Below, piece after piece: positions 45,868 through 54,629 of a stretch of 64,000 nt of DNA (positions are counted from its first letter, which is position 1; every line of letters begins with the position of its first letter). The DNA comes from a virus: positions 27,340 to 91,339 of IMG/VR virus record IMGVR_UViG_3300022933_000005, one strand, 5' to 3'. The position numbers and the translations under genes were made by a program. Below the pieces are notes generated by a model that saw only the letters and a list, made by a program, of their open reading frames with translations, was not told where the DNA came from and searched no databases.

Positions 45868-47004
45868 ATGCCGGTAACGTCAGATGGCAGCGCACCAGCT
45901 CACGCAGGACCCCGAGAGGGCTGCGATTTAGCTTGGGATGATATTTACATGGCTGATGCCATGTCGGGCATCAACGAAGCTGTTTTGTCTATCCAAACCG
46001 AGTACAGCATGGACATGGTGAGTCAGGTCACGGTTACGGTCCACGATCCAAAGTTCATATTAGCTCGCAACAACTATTTTGCTATAGCTAGAACTGTTTG
46101 GTACAGGAGTTGGACACTAACTGATTTGGTTTTACACCAAACTGCGACCATAGACGGTACCCGGGTTTGGCAGAGAATGGAAATTTCTAGCGCAACAATG
46201 GGTCAAGGACCAGCAACTGGAGCAGTTTGGACTTTGCAGCTTCGTCCTAAAGGAATTCAGGAATTAAAGAGAAACAAAACAGAGGGTGCGATTAGTGGTA
46301 TTGGATCAACTTTTATAAAGAACGCAGCCATTTGGGCTGGTTTGAACTCCATAGTTGAACCCACAACCGAGGCCGAAGCGGAATGGCAGGCCGAAGGAGA
46401 AGACGGTCAAAAAGAATCAGTTTGGGATGTGATGGTAAAGGTGGCGGGCGGCTCTGCGACCGACGCTGAACCATACAAGTTTATGCTTTTCGAGGCCGAT
46501 AATATCTTATGGTTCGGCACACAGAGATGGATTCTAGGTCAGTGGGGCATCAACTACGATAAAAATGTTCGTCACAACACGATCACACCCAGAAATAACC
46601 GCGTCGGAATGAATTCCATTTACATAGGGTGGCCTCCAGCTATTACTCACTCTGATGAGAGTTTCGATACGTTCCGTCTATTAGCTATGCCAACTGCAAC
46701 CCGTTCCGACAACAACCCCTTAGAGGTGACCGGATCGTTACAGTTGGATCGTTTCAATGCTAGGGCTTTGAGACCGGGAATGACAATACAATTAGATTTG
46801 GACAGAGATGAATTTGGAACCATGTATTTTAATGGCTACTACTTAATTAGTACTGTTTCGTTCGAACATTACGGAACCGGTCCCGTTACTGTTGGGTTCA
46901 GGTCTCCTGAACGTATTGCTAAGGATATACCTCAAATCAGTATTGGTGATCGCGGCGATCCGCGAAGGAATACAAGCAGACGAAAATTTGTTGTGTCGGG
47001 ATAA
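45868..47004 (+). CDS. Baseplate hub protein (gpD / gp27-like)
   Basis: 378 residues. The N-terminal strands (AVLSIQTEYSMDMVSQVTVTV) and the alternating barrel with WTLQLRPKGIQELKRN are typical of late-control gpD-like hubs. The C-terminal part (ALRPGMTIQLDLDRDEFGTMY, YYLISTVSFEHYGTGPVTV) forms the second beta barrel. The hub trimer connects the tube to the spike encoded next. Gene order (tape measure, connector, hub, spike, gp25, J) supports this. Confidence 0.8.
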   Translation: MPVTSDGSAPAHAGPREGCDLAWDDIYMADAMSGINEAVLSIQTEYSMDMVSQVTVTVHDPKFILARNNYFAIARTVWYRSWTLTDLVLHQTATIDGTRVWQRMEISSATMGQGPATGAVWTLQLRPKGIQELKRNKTEGAISGIGSTFIKNAAIWAGLNSIVEPTTEAEAEWQAEGEDGQKESVWDVMVKVAGGSATDAEPYKFMLFEADNILWFGTQRWILGQWGINYDKNVRHNTITPRNNRVGMNSIYIGWPPAITHSDESFDTFRLLAMPTATRSDNNPLEVTGSLQLDRFNARALRPGMTIQLDLDRDEFGTMYFNGYYLISTVSFEHYGTGPVTVGFRSPERIAKDIPQISIGDRGDPRRNTSRRKFVVSG

Positions 47005-47862
47005 ATGATGTCTGATACTGGTCTACCTTTTACTGATCCACGCAGATTTCGTTCTGCGACAGGTGGCTCAACCGGAGCGGTCGAACCGGGCGCCATCTAT
47101 GAGGCAAAAGTACTGCACGTCGTGCCATCAACAGCCAATCTTGGCAAAAGGAAAATAGGACAAATATCAATCAAGATCTTAAGCTTGGGAGTCAATCTTC
47201 GTTCAGTCAGTGTTACCAACCAGTCCCCAATTGATCCTTTAACGGTTGATGATCGAGTTTTAGTCGCATTCTTGGATATGAAATTGAAGAGATGCGTTTG
47301 CTTTGGACGTTTGGACGGTCAGGCAGATGTCTTTATTCCTTTTGCTGATACGGATGGGAAAGGGAGCACGCGACCAGTATTCGAAGGCACGATCACTGGT
47401 GAGAAGATTGCTCTTACGGGCTCGGGGACTGCTGCCCTAAATGTCACTAACGGCATTACTGCAAGTACCGGACAGTTCACTTCCATCAACGCCAACTCAC
47501 ATAGTCATTCATCTGATAGGCGAATGAAAACCCGTATTAAGCCACTCACGAATGGGTTAGAGCGGATTAAGCGTCTAGTAGGTGTGAGGTATAAGAAACG
47601 AACTGCTGTTGGGACTACTGAAGAGTTTCAGACGATGGATGGTTACCAATATGGGATTATCGCTCAGGACTCTGCCGCTGTTATCCCTTCTGCCGTGCTG
47701 TATGACCCTGACAAAGACGTTGAGAACGCTCACGGATGGTCTGACGCTTACGGGGTTGACTATGGAACAATAGTTCCTGTGCTGATAGAAGCAGTTAAAG
47801 AACTCGCCCAAAAGGTAGAGGAACTAGAGAACGGCCAGAATCCCAGTTCTGGGGTGGGGTAA
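47005..47862 (+). CDS. Tail spike (gpV / gp5 OB-fold) with C-terminal S74 intramolecular chaperone
   Basis: 285 residues; ATGATG start overlapping the previous stop. Residues 28-112 are an OB-fold-like spike domain (EAKVLHVVPSTANLGKRKIG, DPLTVDDRVLVAFLD). Residues about 125-165 are a short repeat-like beta segment. From S170-D171 begins a Peptidase_S74 chaperone: SDRRMKTRIKPLTNGLERIK, then YQYGIIAQD, VDYGTIVPVLIEAVKELAQK. S74 domains fold trimeric fibres and then cut themselves off at Ser-Asp. Here they follow a membrane-piercing spike rather than a fibre, which is uncommon. Confidence 0.85.
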   Translation: MMSDTGLPFTDPRRFRSATGGSTGAVEPGAIYEAKVLHVVPSTANLGKRKIGQISIKILSLGVNLRSVSVTNQSPIDPLTVDDRVLVAFLDMKLKRCVCFGRLDGQADVFIPFADTDGKGSTRPVFEGTITGEKIALTGSGTAALNVTNGITASTGQFTSINANSHSHSSDRRMKTRIKPLTNGLERIKRLVGVRYKKRTAVGTTEEFQTMDGYQYGIIAQDSAAVIPSAVLYDPDKDVENAHGWSDAYGVDYGTIVPVLIEAVKELAQKVEELENGQNPSSGVG

Positions 47863-47890
47863 ACTATGAATACTGTGGAGGTTGACTGAC

Positions 47891-48193
47891 ATGATGAAAT
47901 TCCCCATCTCTTTTACGGAGACCAGTGGTGGTTTTCAGGAGCTGCACTCCAATCAGGACGACTACTATAAGCAGATATTGGCTGTGACCGCTCGGACGGA
48001 ACCGGGAACACACCCATTAACACCAGATTTTGGGGTTCAAGATCCTACGTTCAAAACAATTGACCGTGGACAGTTCTTGTTTCACGCAGGACGCTATGTG
48101 CCCGAAATAACGATTATATCTATAGAAACTTCGATAGATGAAGGTAACGGAGAAAACATAGTGACCGTCAATTTCTCACGTCGAGGTAACTGA
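47891..48193 (+). CDS. Baseplate wedge protein (gp25 / W-like)
   Basis: 100 residues from the ATG at 47891 with GGAGG 8 nt upstream; an earlier TTG lacks spacing. The ILAVTARTEPGTHPLTPDFG segment, then FLFHAGRYVPEITIISIETS, matches the gp25-like wedge family, which has a lysozyme-like fold but usually no activity. It lies just before the J-like protein, as in T4-related and P2-related baseplates. Confidence 0.88.
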   Translation: MMKFPISFTETSGGFQELHSNQDDYYKQILAVTARTEPGTHPLTPDFGVQDPTFKTIDRGQFLFHAGRYVPEITIISIETSIDEGNGENIVTVNFSRRGN

Positions 48194-48194
48194 T

Positions 48195-49670
48195 ATGCCA
48201 GCAAATTGGAGTGAATATGTAGATATGATTCCCGAAGATGTTACTCCGGGTGACATCTATATCGGATCTGTTGAGTTGGCTCGACTGACGTTGCCAGAAT
48301 TCAAGGTTCGCCAAGGCACCCCAGAAGACGCACTTCTGCAAGCTGCCGCCCATATGAACCACTTAACAATTTCTCACATCAATAGGCTCCCTCCGCGCAT
48401 CATGGAGGGCGTGGGAAGATTGTTAGGTGTACAAAAACGCGAAGGCATTCGAGCCTCGGTAGAGGTGACTATTACCTTAAACCAAGACGTTGGTATCGAC
48501 CTTCCGATCGGAAGCCAGTTCTATTACCAGCGGATTTCTGGTGGAGAAACTTTTCAGTACAGCTATGAAACTACTGAAGAGATTGCGATAGCGGACTGGT
48601 CTGGCACACCAGCATCAATAACGGTTATTTTAACTAGTAGCGAAGTTGCGATTCATCCGGTTGTGACAACCGGTACGGAATTCTTTTCTCAAAGCGTAAT
48701 CTTTCAAATCGACACGATTTATGCTCAACAATCTGGAACCGCACAAGCTGGGACGAGCACGTCAATCACGTTAGCGGCCACAGCATCAGCTACTGATGAT
48801 TATTACAACAACAAGAAAATAACGATTATCAGCGGTACCGGAAACAGTGCTACCGAAGTGACAATTACTGATTATGTAGGTTCTACAAAAGTTGCGACAG
48901 TTGCATCGTGGCCCTCTGGTACTCCGGACGCTACATCTGTCTATAGAATTGCCTCGTCTTTCCTTAACGGAACTGGCCCAGAACGCTCATTCATGTATTT
49001 GAGTCGTGTCCGATCTCATATGCAAAGCTTGGCTTCGGCCATGACAAAAGCCGCGCATGCTCAACAATCTATTATTAGTAACAAAAGTTTTGTTAAATTC
49101 GTGAAAGCGTATGATTTAACAAATTCGGGTGGAGCATATCCGCGTTTAGCTGCTGCAGCTAATGATTTGGGATATATCACTCTTTTTACTTATGGCAATA
49201 ATCGCCAACTAACCACAACCGAGAAACAAGAGATTGCTACCTACGTCGCTGATCGTTCAGTGGCCGGATTGACGATTGGCTGTTTGGATGCGGATATCTT
49301 TGATCTTGAGGTTACAGCAACAGTGAAATACAATTCGGTTTACAATAGTGCTGCACTTTTAACAGATATTAAAAATAAAGTATTGAACTATCTCTCTCCA
49401 CTGGGATATACCGGTATTCGAGCTGGAGTTGTTGAAGGCGAAGGAATTACAGCCGGAGCTATTCTTTCTCAAATCCAAAGCGTCAATGGTGTGCTCTACA
49501 TTGATGACGTGACCTTGACCGTTGCTTCGGGCAACAGTTCGAGCGGAACAGCACACAGTGCTCTCTATCAAATAACTGGCGACAACGTAGAATATCTCGC
49601 TAAAGGAATGCTGCCCCAGCTTACGGAAAGTAACCTAACGATTACATTAACAGCTGTCACGGTAGCGTAA
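48195..49670 (+). CDS. Baseplate wedge protein J-like, with inserted small beta domain
   Basis: 491 residues. DVTPGDIYIGSVELARLTLP, TPEDALLQAAAHMNHLTISH and the C-terminal VTATVKYNSVYNSAALLTDI and GAILSQIQSVNGVLYIDDVT identify the J-like wedge. Residues about 180-255 are an inserted beta domain (SGTAQAGTSTSITLAATASA through TPDATSVYRI) that recurs in the next gene. The insert is common in phage tail proteins, and the domain probably decorates the wedge surface. Confidence 0.88.
   Translation: MPANWSEYVDMIPEDVTPGDIYIGSVELARLTLPEFKVRQGTPEDALLQAAAHMNHLTISHINRLPPRIMEGVGRLLGVQKREGIRASVEVTITLNQDVGIDLPIGSQFYYQRISGGETFQYSYETTEEIAIADWSGTPASITVILTSSEVAIHPVVTTGTEFFSQSVIFQIDTIYAQQSGTAQAGTSTSITLAATASATDDYYNNKKITIISGTGNSATEVTITDYVGSTKVATVASWPSGTPDATSVYRIASSFLNGTGPERSFMYLSRVRSHMQSLASAMTKAAHAQQSIISNKSFVKFVKAYDLTNSGGAYPRLAAAANDLGYITLFTYGNNRQLTTTEKQEIATYVADRSVAGLTIGCLDADIFDLEVTATVKYNSVYNSAALLTDIKNKVLNYLSPLGYTGIRAGVVEGEGITAGAILSQIQSVNGVLYIDDVTLTVASGNSSSGTAHSALYQITGDNVEYLAKGMLPQLTESNLTITLTAVTVA
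48733..48955 (+). repeat. Inserted beta-domain repeat, copy 1 (in J-like gene)
   Basis: Encodes SGTAQAG... to TPDATSVYRI, about 75 residues. It aligns with the copy at 50823-51046 at protein level and in parts at DNA level (shared AATCACGTTAG). Limits approximate. Confidence 0.8.
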
Positions 49671-51247
49671 TGGCTGCGACGACAGTAAACCTGCTAGGGC
49701 TCAACGAAGCTTTCTCGTCGAAGGACGCACTCGGGGATTTCCAGAATCCAAATGAGTATATTTCTGCATGGTCAGTAACGTCCGGAAATGGGACGTATAC
49801 AATCACAGATCTCGAAACGTATACTTTAACCCCGAGCTACTATGCAATGAATGTTGGTCCGACAAATGTGGACCCTATAGTTATCGAGTTAGAGAATCAA
49901 TCGGTTACATCAGCTCAGGCAAAGAATTGCAATCTCGCGTTTTCTGGAAATATTCTTTCGGACTATGACGCAATGATAAAAGTTGAGATTTCTCAGCAGA
50001 CCGAATCATTCGGAAATGTTGTAATTCCAAATCCAGACACCACGACTGGAAATATTTACACAATCCTCGTGGATGGTTATCCAATTCTGAGTTCTTTTAA
50101 CTCGACAGTTAACCTCCCGGGCCAGTGGACAGCGTTTCGTAGCAACTATTACCCAATTGTTGAAAATCAGTCAGCTGCCAGCAACAGCACTTTCAATATG
50201 AAAATCCGGCTTACTGTTAGCGGGCATGAAGGACAGCCATTTCAAATTACTACCTGTGCGCTTATTGATGACACGGCGTTTCATCTAAATAACTATGTTC
50301 AAACAGGTAAATCTTTTATACCAACATTCTATTGGGACATGGACGTAGCGCAAACTAATCCAACATACCCCTACTATAAGTTGCTTGACATTATGACCTC
50401 TAAGGGCAATGAGGGTTTGAGTAGGTATAAGCAATGGTTTGATTATGAATTATCAGAGCTCCATCCACGCCAAACAGGTACAGAAGAATGGACTCGAAGT
50501 ACTTTAGTTGATCCTGAATATGTGGGTTCCGGTCTTACGGCAACCAAAAAAACTGAGACTGAAGCTTGGTTGGCGCAATTCATTGGCGCCACGTTAAAAC
50601 GTAATGTGTGGGCGACAGGCACCAATACGAATGCTGCCGGTGGATCACCTAACGGCAATTTTGAATCATGGATATCCGATGAAGGCGCTTACATTTCTTG
50701 GCAGTTTGAAAATGGATATTACGGAATGCACGGGGGTACGAGAGACGCCGTGTTGAAGTCTGTACAGCAAGTGTTGAGTGGCGACAAAGAGGTTGCGTTA
50801 TACCCGAATTCAATACTTGATTCTGGGACGGCTCAGGCGGGGAGTGCTACAACAATCACGTTAGCTGCTACTGCCTCCGCTAAGGACGACTATTACAACG
50901 GTTCGCAAATCACGCTAACTGGAGGAACCGGGCAGAATGCTGCAACTGTAGATATTACAAATTATGTGGGTAGTACGAAGGTGGCAACGGTTGCCGCTTG
51001 GGCGGCAGGAACTCCTGACGCTACTTCAACATACAAGATCACGAGTCACTGGCACATTTTGTTACAAACGGTACTTAGTGAAACTCCAGACTCGACAACA
51101 GTCGGAGATTCTTCTGCGCCTGTAATGGATGCGGTAGAATTGGCAAGACCCATGGGGTATTTTTATACGCATGCAGTTGTGGCTGCCCTATATCTAACAT
51201 TAGATAATATGGGTATTGGACGACTTAGTGTCAATAAGCTTGGATAG
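49670..51247 (+). CDS. Baseplate / fibre-anchor protein with the same inserted beta domain
   Basis: 525 residues, starting in a TAATG overlap with the J-like gene. The N-terminal part is beta-rich (residues 1-220), then a helical/aromatic region around PTYPYYKLLDIMTSKGNEGL and NVWATGTNTNAAGG. Residues about 385-460 repeat the SGTAQAG...TPDATSTYKI beta domain seen in the J-like protein. It may take the place of the P2 gpI wedge partner and carry fibres, but no direct homology to gpI is evident. Confidence 0.75.
   Translation: MAATTVNLLGLNEAFSSKDALGDFQNPNEYISAWSVTSGNGTYTITDLETYTLTPSYYAMNVGPTNVDPIVIELENQSVTSAQAKNCNLAFSGNILSDYDAMIKVEISQQTESFGNVVIPNPDTTTGNIYTILVDGYPILSSFNSTVNLPGQWTAFRSNYYPIVENQSAASNSTFNMKIRLTVSGHEGQPFQITTCALIDDTAFHLNNYVQTGKSFIPTFYWDMDVAQTNPTYPYYKLLDIMTSKGNEGLSRYKQWFDYELSELHPRQTGTEEWTRSTLVDPEYVGSGLTATKKTETEAWLAQFIGATLKRNVWATGTNTNAAGGSPNGNFESWISDEGAYISWQFENGYYGMHGGTRDAVLKSVQQVLSGDKEVALYPNSILDSGTAQAGSATTITLAATASAKDDYYNGSQITLTGGTGQNAATVDITNYVGSTKVATVAAWAAGTPDATSTYKITSHWHILLQTVLSETPDSTTVGDSSAPVMDAVELARPMGYFYTHAVVAALYLTLDNMGIGRLSVNKLG
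50823..51046 (+). repeat. Inserted beta-domain repeat, copy 2 (in next gene)
   Basis: Encodes SGTAQAG... to TPDATSTYKI, colinear with copy 1 about 2.1 kb upstream, with YVGSTKVATVA identical between the two. Confidence 0.8.
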
Positions 51248-51261
51248 CGGAGGTACAGGAC

Positions 51262-51561
51262 ATGGCTAATGGTTTTAAGGTATTTGCCCAAAACGAGGTT
51301 TTAACCGCTGCCGACGTAAATGATCTGTTGATGGAACAATCGATTTGCGTATTTGCTAGTGCATCAGCAAGAGATAATAACTCTGCCGGGTTTGGTCAAA
51401 TGGCCAGTACGCAACACGACGGATTGTGTGCGTACATAGAAGATGTCGATGAGTTTCAGGTTCGAATCAATGGAACTTGGCAGCGCATGGGAACAAAAGC
51501 TGAAGTGGACGCCGCCTCAGCCGAAGTCGCATTACTCAATCTTTATATGGAAGTTCTTTAG
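51262..51561 (+). CDS. Small tail-associated protein
   Basis: 99 residues, with GGAGG upstream. It begins ANGFKVFAQNEVLTAADVND, a pattern common at the N-termini of phage fibre and tail accessory proteins, and includes DEFQVRINGTWQRMG. The C-terminus is helical (AEVDAASAEVALLNLYM). Probably binds the baseplate or fibres. No enzyme motif. Confidence 0.78.
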   Translation: MANGFKVFAQNEVLTAADVNDLLMEQSICVFASASARDNNSAGFGQMASTQHDGLCAYIEDVDEFQVRINGTWQRMGTKAEVDAASAEVALLNLYMEVL

Positions 51562-51576
51562 TCTTGGGTTGACTCG

Positions 51577-52191
51577 ATGACCATTATCTCCGAGATAAAG
51601 AATTTATATTCAAAACAAACTCGGATTGACATCATCGAGTTTCTGGACAACCATGTGTATCAAACGCCCGTAAATACTGGTGACGATGGATGTCGTAGAC
51701 ACGCTTGGTCCGGTTTACCTTTTTTCGAAGAAGAACATCGTCGTTTAACAAGTTTAGCTTCTAAAGTTTTTGAAGAAGAAGTTGTGCCTACTTATACCTG
51801 TTTGTCGAGCTACCTCACAGATGTCGGCACTCTGGGAATGCATCTAGATAATGAGCGGTGTCGTTACACGATTAGTTACATGATCCGCTGCGATGGTATC
51901 CCTTCTTGGCCTATCTATATTGGCAAAAACGAGTTTTCAGAGAATGAAAGGCCGACAACTCAAACTGGACGATTTCCCCAAGGAGCAAAGGCCATACAAA
52001 AGATTATGGACTCTATGGAATGGGCAAAAATAGATCATTCTCCGAATTCTGCAGCTTTTTTTTCCGGTACTCATAGGTGGCATTATCGAGACAAAATCCC
52101 TGCAGGTGCAGCGGATGCAGTCATGTTTCACTACAATCCTTTACATCCTGATAGGCCCCGGCCCGAAACGGGGAAACCCCCGCTGGTATAA
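51577..52191 (+). CDS. 2-oxoglutarate/Fe(II) oxygenase-like protein
   Basis: 204 residues. The facial triad pattern is present: H89 and D91 in GMHLDNERC, then H166 in FFSGTHRWHYRDKIPAG with R171 for the cosubstrate. CRYTISYMIRCDG and AVMFHYNP are typical strands of the double-stranded beta-helix. Homologues in phage genomes are often near structural genes. Possible substrates include a host or virion protein or a nucleic acid; none can be chosen. It lies within the tail accessory region, between a tail gene and the holin candidate. Confidence 0.78.
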   Translation: MTIISEIKNLYSKQTRIDIIEFLDNHVYQTPVNTGDDGCRRHAWSGLPFFEEEHRRLTSLASKVFEEEVVPTYTCLSSYLTDVGTLGMHLDNERCRYTISYMIRCDGIPSWPIYIGKNEFSENERPTTQTGRFPQGAKAIQKIMDSMEWAKIDHSPNSAAFFSGTHRWHYRDKIPAGAADAVMFHYNPLHPDRPRPETGKPPLV

Positions 52192-52192
52192 T
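52184..52192 (+). promoter_or_regulatory. Extended -10 promoter candidate before the holin gene
   Basis: TGGTATAAT (TG at 52184-52185, TATAAT at 52187-52192) is a consensus extended -10 element overlapping the stop of the oxygenase gene. No good -35 is seen 17 bp upstream, where a GGGG-AAA-CCCC hairpin lies (52171-52180). Extended -10 promoters can work without a -35, so the site is plausible but not proven. Confidence 0.5.
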
Positions 52193-52231
52193 GAACAAGG
52201 ACCACTAACTGCAAACCTAGGAGGGTTTTTT

Positions 52232-52447
52232 ATGAGTATGTCCTTTATTAAAGATGCAATTGAGCGTGCCGTCCGCACATTCGTTCAGGCTTATCTGGGC
52301 GTTTGGATGGCGACTGGTGCTGACTTTGACGGGTTCACCGACACTGCAAATCTGAAGGCGGGCGCTGTAGCAGTTGCCCTTTCAGTTGCTATGGCGATGG
52401 GCTTGAAGAACGTTGGTTCTAACAAAGAATCAGCTTCAGTCAGTTAA
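52232..52447 (+). CDS. Holin-like membrane protein (r1t type)
   Basis: 71 residues with a perfect AGGAGG ribosome site. FIKDAIERAVRTFVQAYLGVWM followed by LKAGAVAVALSVAMAMGLKNVG gives two membrane segments separated by an acidic loop, matching the r1t-type holin outline. Holins permeabilise the membrane to release the endolysin at lysis. No separate endolysin gene is visible in the window. Confidence 0.75.
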   Translation: MSMSFIKDAIERAVRTFVQAYLGVWMATGADFDGFTDTANLKAGAVAVALSVAMAMGLKNVGSNKESASVS

Positions 52448-52483
52448 AGGTGGTGTGATTGCCCGGTACGCAAGCACTCATAA

Positions 52484-52504
52484 CCTACAATGAATAAGTG
52501 TAGG
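52484..52504 (+). promoter_or_regulatory. Hairpin overlapping a ribosome binding site
   Basis: CCTACA-ATGAATAAG-TGTAGG forms a 6-bp stem and 9-nt loop. The 3' arm shares AGG with the ribosome site AGGAGGA (52502-52508) of the next gene (52516), so folding could limit its translation. The stem is short and the effect is uncertain. Confidence 0.35.
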
Positions 52505-52515
52505 AGGAGCGCTCG

Positions 52516-52887
52516 ATGATCGCTGGCATTTACAACATAACGTGCGAACAGGGCGTCGACTTCTCAAGGTCGTGCATCCTGAAGTACCCAGATTCAAGCG
52601 ATCCCACGGGTTCGACGTACCTGTTATATGACTTTACGGGTTATACCGCCAGAATGCAGGTACGTCGGACTCTGGAATCAGCTACTCCTGAGATCGAATT
52701 GACTACCGCTAACGGTGGCATTGTTCTTGGTGGAACGGCTGGGACATTCGAAATTGTCATGACAAGCACGCAGACAGCCGCGCTTGATTCTGACGGTGTT
52801 TACGACTTAGAAATCGTTTCAGGTGGTGGCGTAGTTTCTCGTGTTATTCAAGGCACCTTCACTCTTGATTTGGAGGTGACCCACTAA
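52516..52887 (+). CDS. Small tail-fibre-associated protein
   Basis: 123 residues, good AGGAGGA site. IYNITCEQGVDFSRSCILKY and YDFTGYTARMQVRRTLES, IELTTANGGIVLGG, GVYDLEIVSGGG form a beta-sandwich-like pattern common in phage tail accessory proteins beside fibres. It overlaps the next gene by 1 nt. Likely a virion protein of the distal tail. Confidence 0.8.
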   Translation: MIAGIYNITCEQGVDFSRSCILKYPDSSDPTGSTYLLYDFTGYTARMQVRRTLESATPEIELTTANGGIVLGGTAGTFEIVMTSTQTAALDSDGVYDLEIVSGGGVVSRVIQGTFTLDLEVTH

Positions 52888-53195
52888 TGACAGTTCCTAA
52901 TCAGGTCATTTGTTATGAGGATTCACGCAACACGATTAGTATTGAGCCAGAGGCTCCAACAGTAATAGCGGTTCAGCTTTTGGGTACGGAAACAGTCTTC
53001 GCAAGACGCCATGTCCACACCCAAGCATCACCATCAACTTCGTGGGTCATTACCCATGCGTTGAAGGGTAAACCGCAAGTAACCGTAGTAGACACTGCGG
53101 ACACAACTGTTGTAGGTGATGTATTATATAACAGCGACACTCAAATAACGGTGTCATTCTCGGCAGCTTTCGCTGGGAATGCATATCTCACTTGA
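52887..53195 (+). CDS. Small tail-fibre-associated beta protein
   Basis: 102 residues. The C-terminal half (HTQASPSTSWVITHALKGKP, VTVVDTADTTVVGDVLY, SFSAAFAGNAYLT) is a recurring module in phage fibre and appendage proteins. It starts at the last base of the previous gene. No host or receptor can be inferred. Confidence 0.8.
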   Translation: MTVPNQVICYEDSRNTISIEPEAPTVIAVQLLGTETVFARRHVHTQASPSTSWVITHALKGKPQVTVVDTADTTVVGDVLYNSDTQITVSFSAAFAGNAYLT

Positions 53196-53209
53196 TAGGT
53201 AGGTAGGGG

Positions 53210-54571
53210 ATGGCGACTAAATTCGTTACAAATCTTGACTTAAATCAGAATCAACTTCTGAATGGTCGGTTCGAATCACTGGCTTCTGACCCGGCCTCTG
53301 GGAACTTTGAGGGTCGCCTGATATACAACAGCACCGAGAAGGTGCTCAAGGTCTACGACGGTTCTGCGTGGCGCAAAGCGTTGCACGCTATTACTTCTAC
53401 TACTAATGCGCTGGTTGTCAGCGAATCCAACGGTACTGTTTCCTTTTCTATTGCCGATGTTGTCAATGGCGGAGATTCCGGTCTTCTGAGTGGTGCAGAC
53501 AAAACAAAGCTTGACAACGCCACAAGTACCAACACCAACTCCACTCTCGTCCTGCGCGACGGCAGCGGTCGTATACAGGTTTCGACCCCGTCTGCTGATC
53601 TCGACGCTGCCAACAAGGCTTACGTTGACGCTGCTCGCACCGGGCTTGATGTTAAAGCATCTGTCCGGGCTGCCTCGACTGCTGCCCTTACTTTGGCCAG
53701 TGGTGTCGAAAACGGAGACACCCTTGATGGTGTGACGCTGGCTACTGGCGACAGGATCTTAGTCAAGAACCAGAGCTCTGGCGCTGAGAACGGCATCTAC
53801 ATCGTCGCCGCTTCCGGTGCACCAAGCAGAGCCACTGACGCTGACGCCAACTCGGAGATGACTCCGGGAATGTTCACCTTCGTCGAAGAAGGTACGACGA
53901 ACGCTGACTCTGGTTGGGTAATGACTAATGACGGTGCAATCACCGTCGGCACCACTGCCCTCACCTTCGCCCTCTTCTCGGTCGCTGGCACAATCTTTGC
54001 CGGTGACGGCCTTAGCAAGAGCGGCGACGTACTCAACGTCAATGTCAAGAGCGATGGCGCGGTCATCATTACCAGCGACGAGCTGGAAGTTGAACTCGAT
54101 CCCGGCGTAGCTGGTTTGGCCACGACGGCCAGTGGTCTTGCCATCAAGAGCGACATTGCCGGTACTGGTATTACTTACACCGCTGGTGTCCTTACTTCCG
54201 ATGCTGCCGATTTGGCTGCCGGTGCCGTTGACGGCGGAGTTACGGGAACCCTTCCCATCGCCCAAGGTGGCACCAACGCAACCACCGAAGCCACTGCCCG
54301 CGACAATCTCGCTGCCACCTCGGCTTCAGGTCTCACAGTTTCAACCCCGACAACTGCTCGTGTCGCGACTCAGACAATCGGGGATGGAAGCGCTACCAGC
54401 TTTGCCTTAGTCCACAATTTCGGTACTCGGGCAGTGATAGTTCAGGTATATACCGCTTCTACCTATGACACGGTTATCGCTGATGTTGTGCGAACTAGCA
54501 CAAGCACGGTCACTGTTGATTTCTCTACGGCTCCAGCAAGTGGTGCTTATGTAGTTGTGATTACCGGTTAA
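53210..54571 (+). CDS. Tail fibre protein
   Basis: 453 residues with TAGGTAGGGG upstream. It begins with the anchor-like FVTNLDLNQNQLLNGRFESL and continues with SGNFEGRLIYNSTEKVLKVY, LVLRDGSGRIQVSTP and DLDAANKAYVDAARTGLDVK, typical of fibre shafts. The C-terminal part (TAGVLTSDAADLAAGAV, GGTNATTEATARDNLAAT) ends in a module related to the last part of the 102-residue upstream protein. Probably forms or attaches part of the fibre network. Confidence 0.85.
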   Translation: MATKFVTNLDLNQNQLLNGRFESLASDPASGNFEGRLIYNSTEKVLKVYDGSAWRKALHAITSTTNALVVSESNGTVSFSIADVVNGGDSGLLSGADKTKLDNATSTNTNSTLVLRDGSGRIQVSTPSADLDAANKAYVDAARTGLDVKASVRAASTAALTLASGVENGDTLDGVTLATGDRILVKNQSSGAENGIYIVAASGAPSRATDADANSEMTPGMFTFVEEGTTNADSGWVMTNDGAITVGTTALTFALFSVAGTIFAGDGLSKSGDVLNVNVKSDGAVIITSDELEVELDPGVAGLATTASGLAIKSDIAGTGITYTAGVLTSDAADLAAGAVDGGVTGTLPIAQGGTNATTEATARDNLAATSASGLTVSTPTTARVATQTIGDGSATSFALVHNFGTRAVIVQVYTASTYDTVIADVVRTSTSTVTVDFSTAPASGAYVVVITG

Positions 54572-54629
54572 GACGGTTTTCGCCCATAGCGCCCTGAGGG
54601 GTGCACTATAGGAAGGTACGGTTGAGGCC

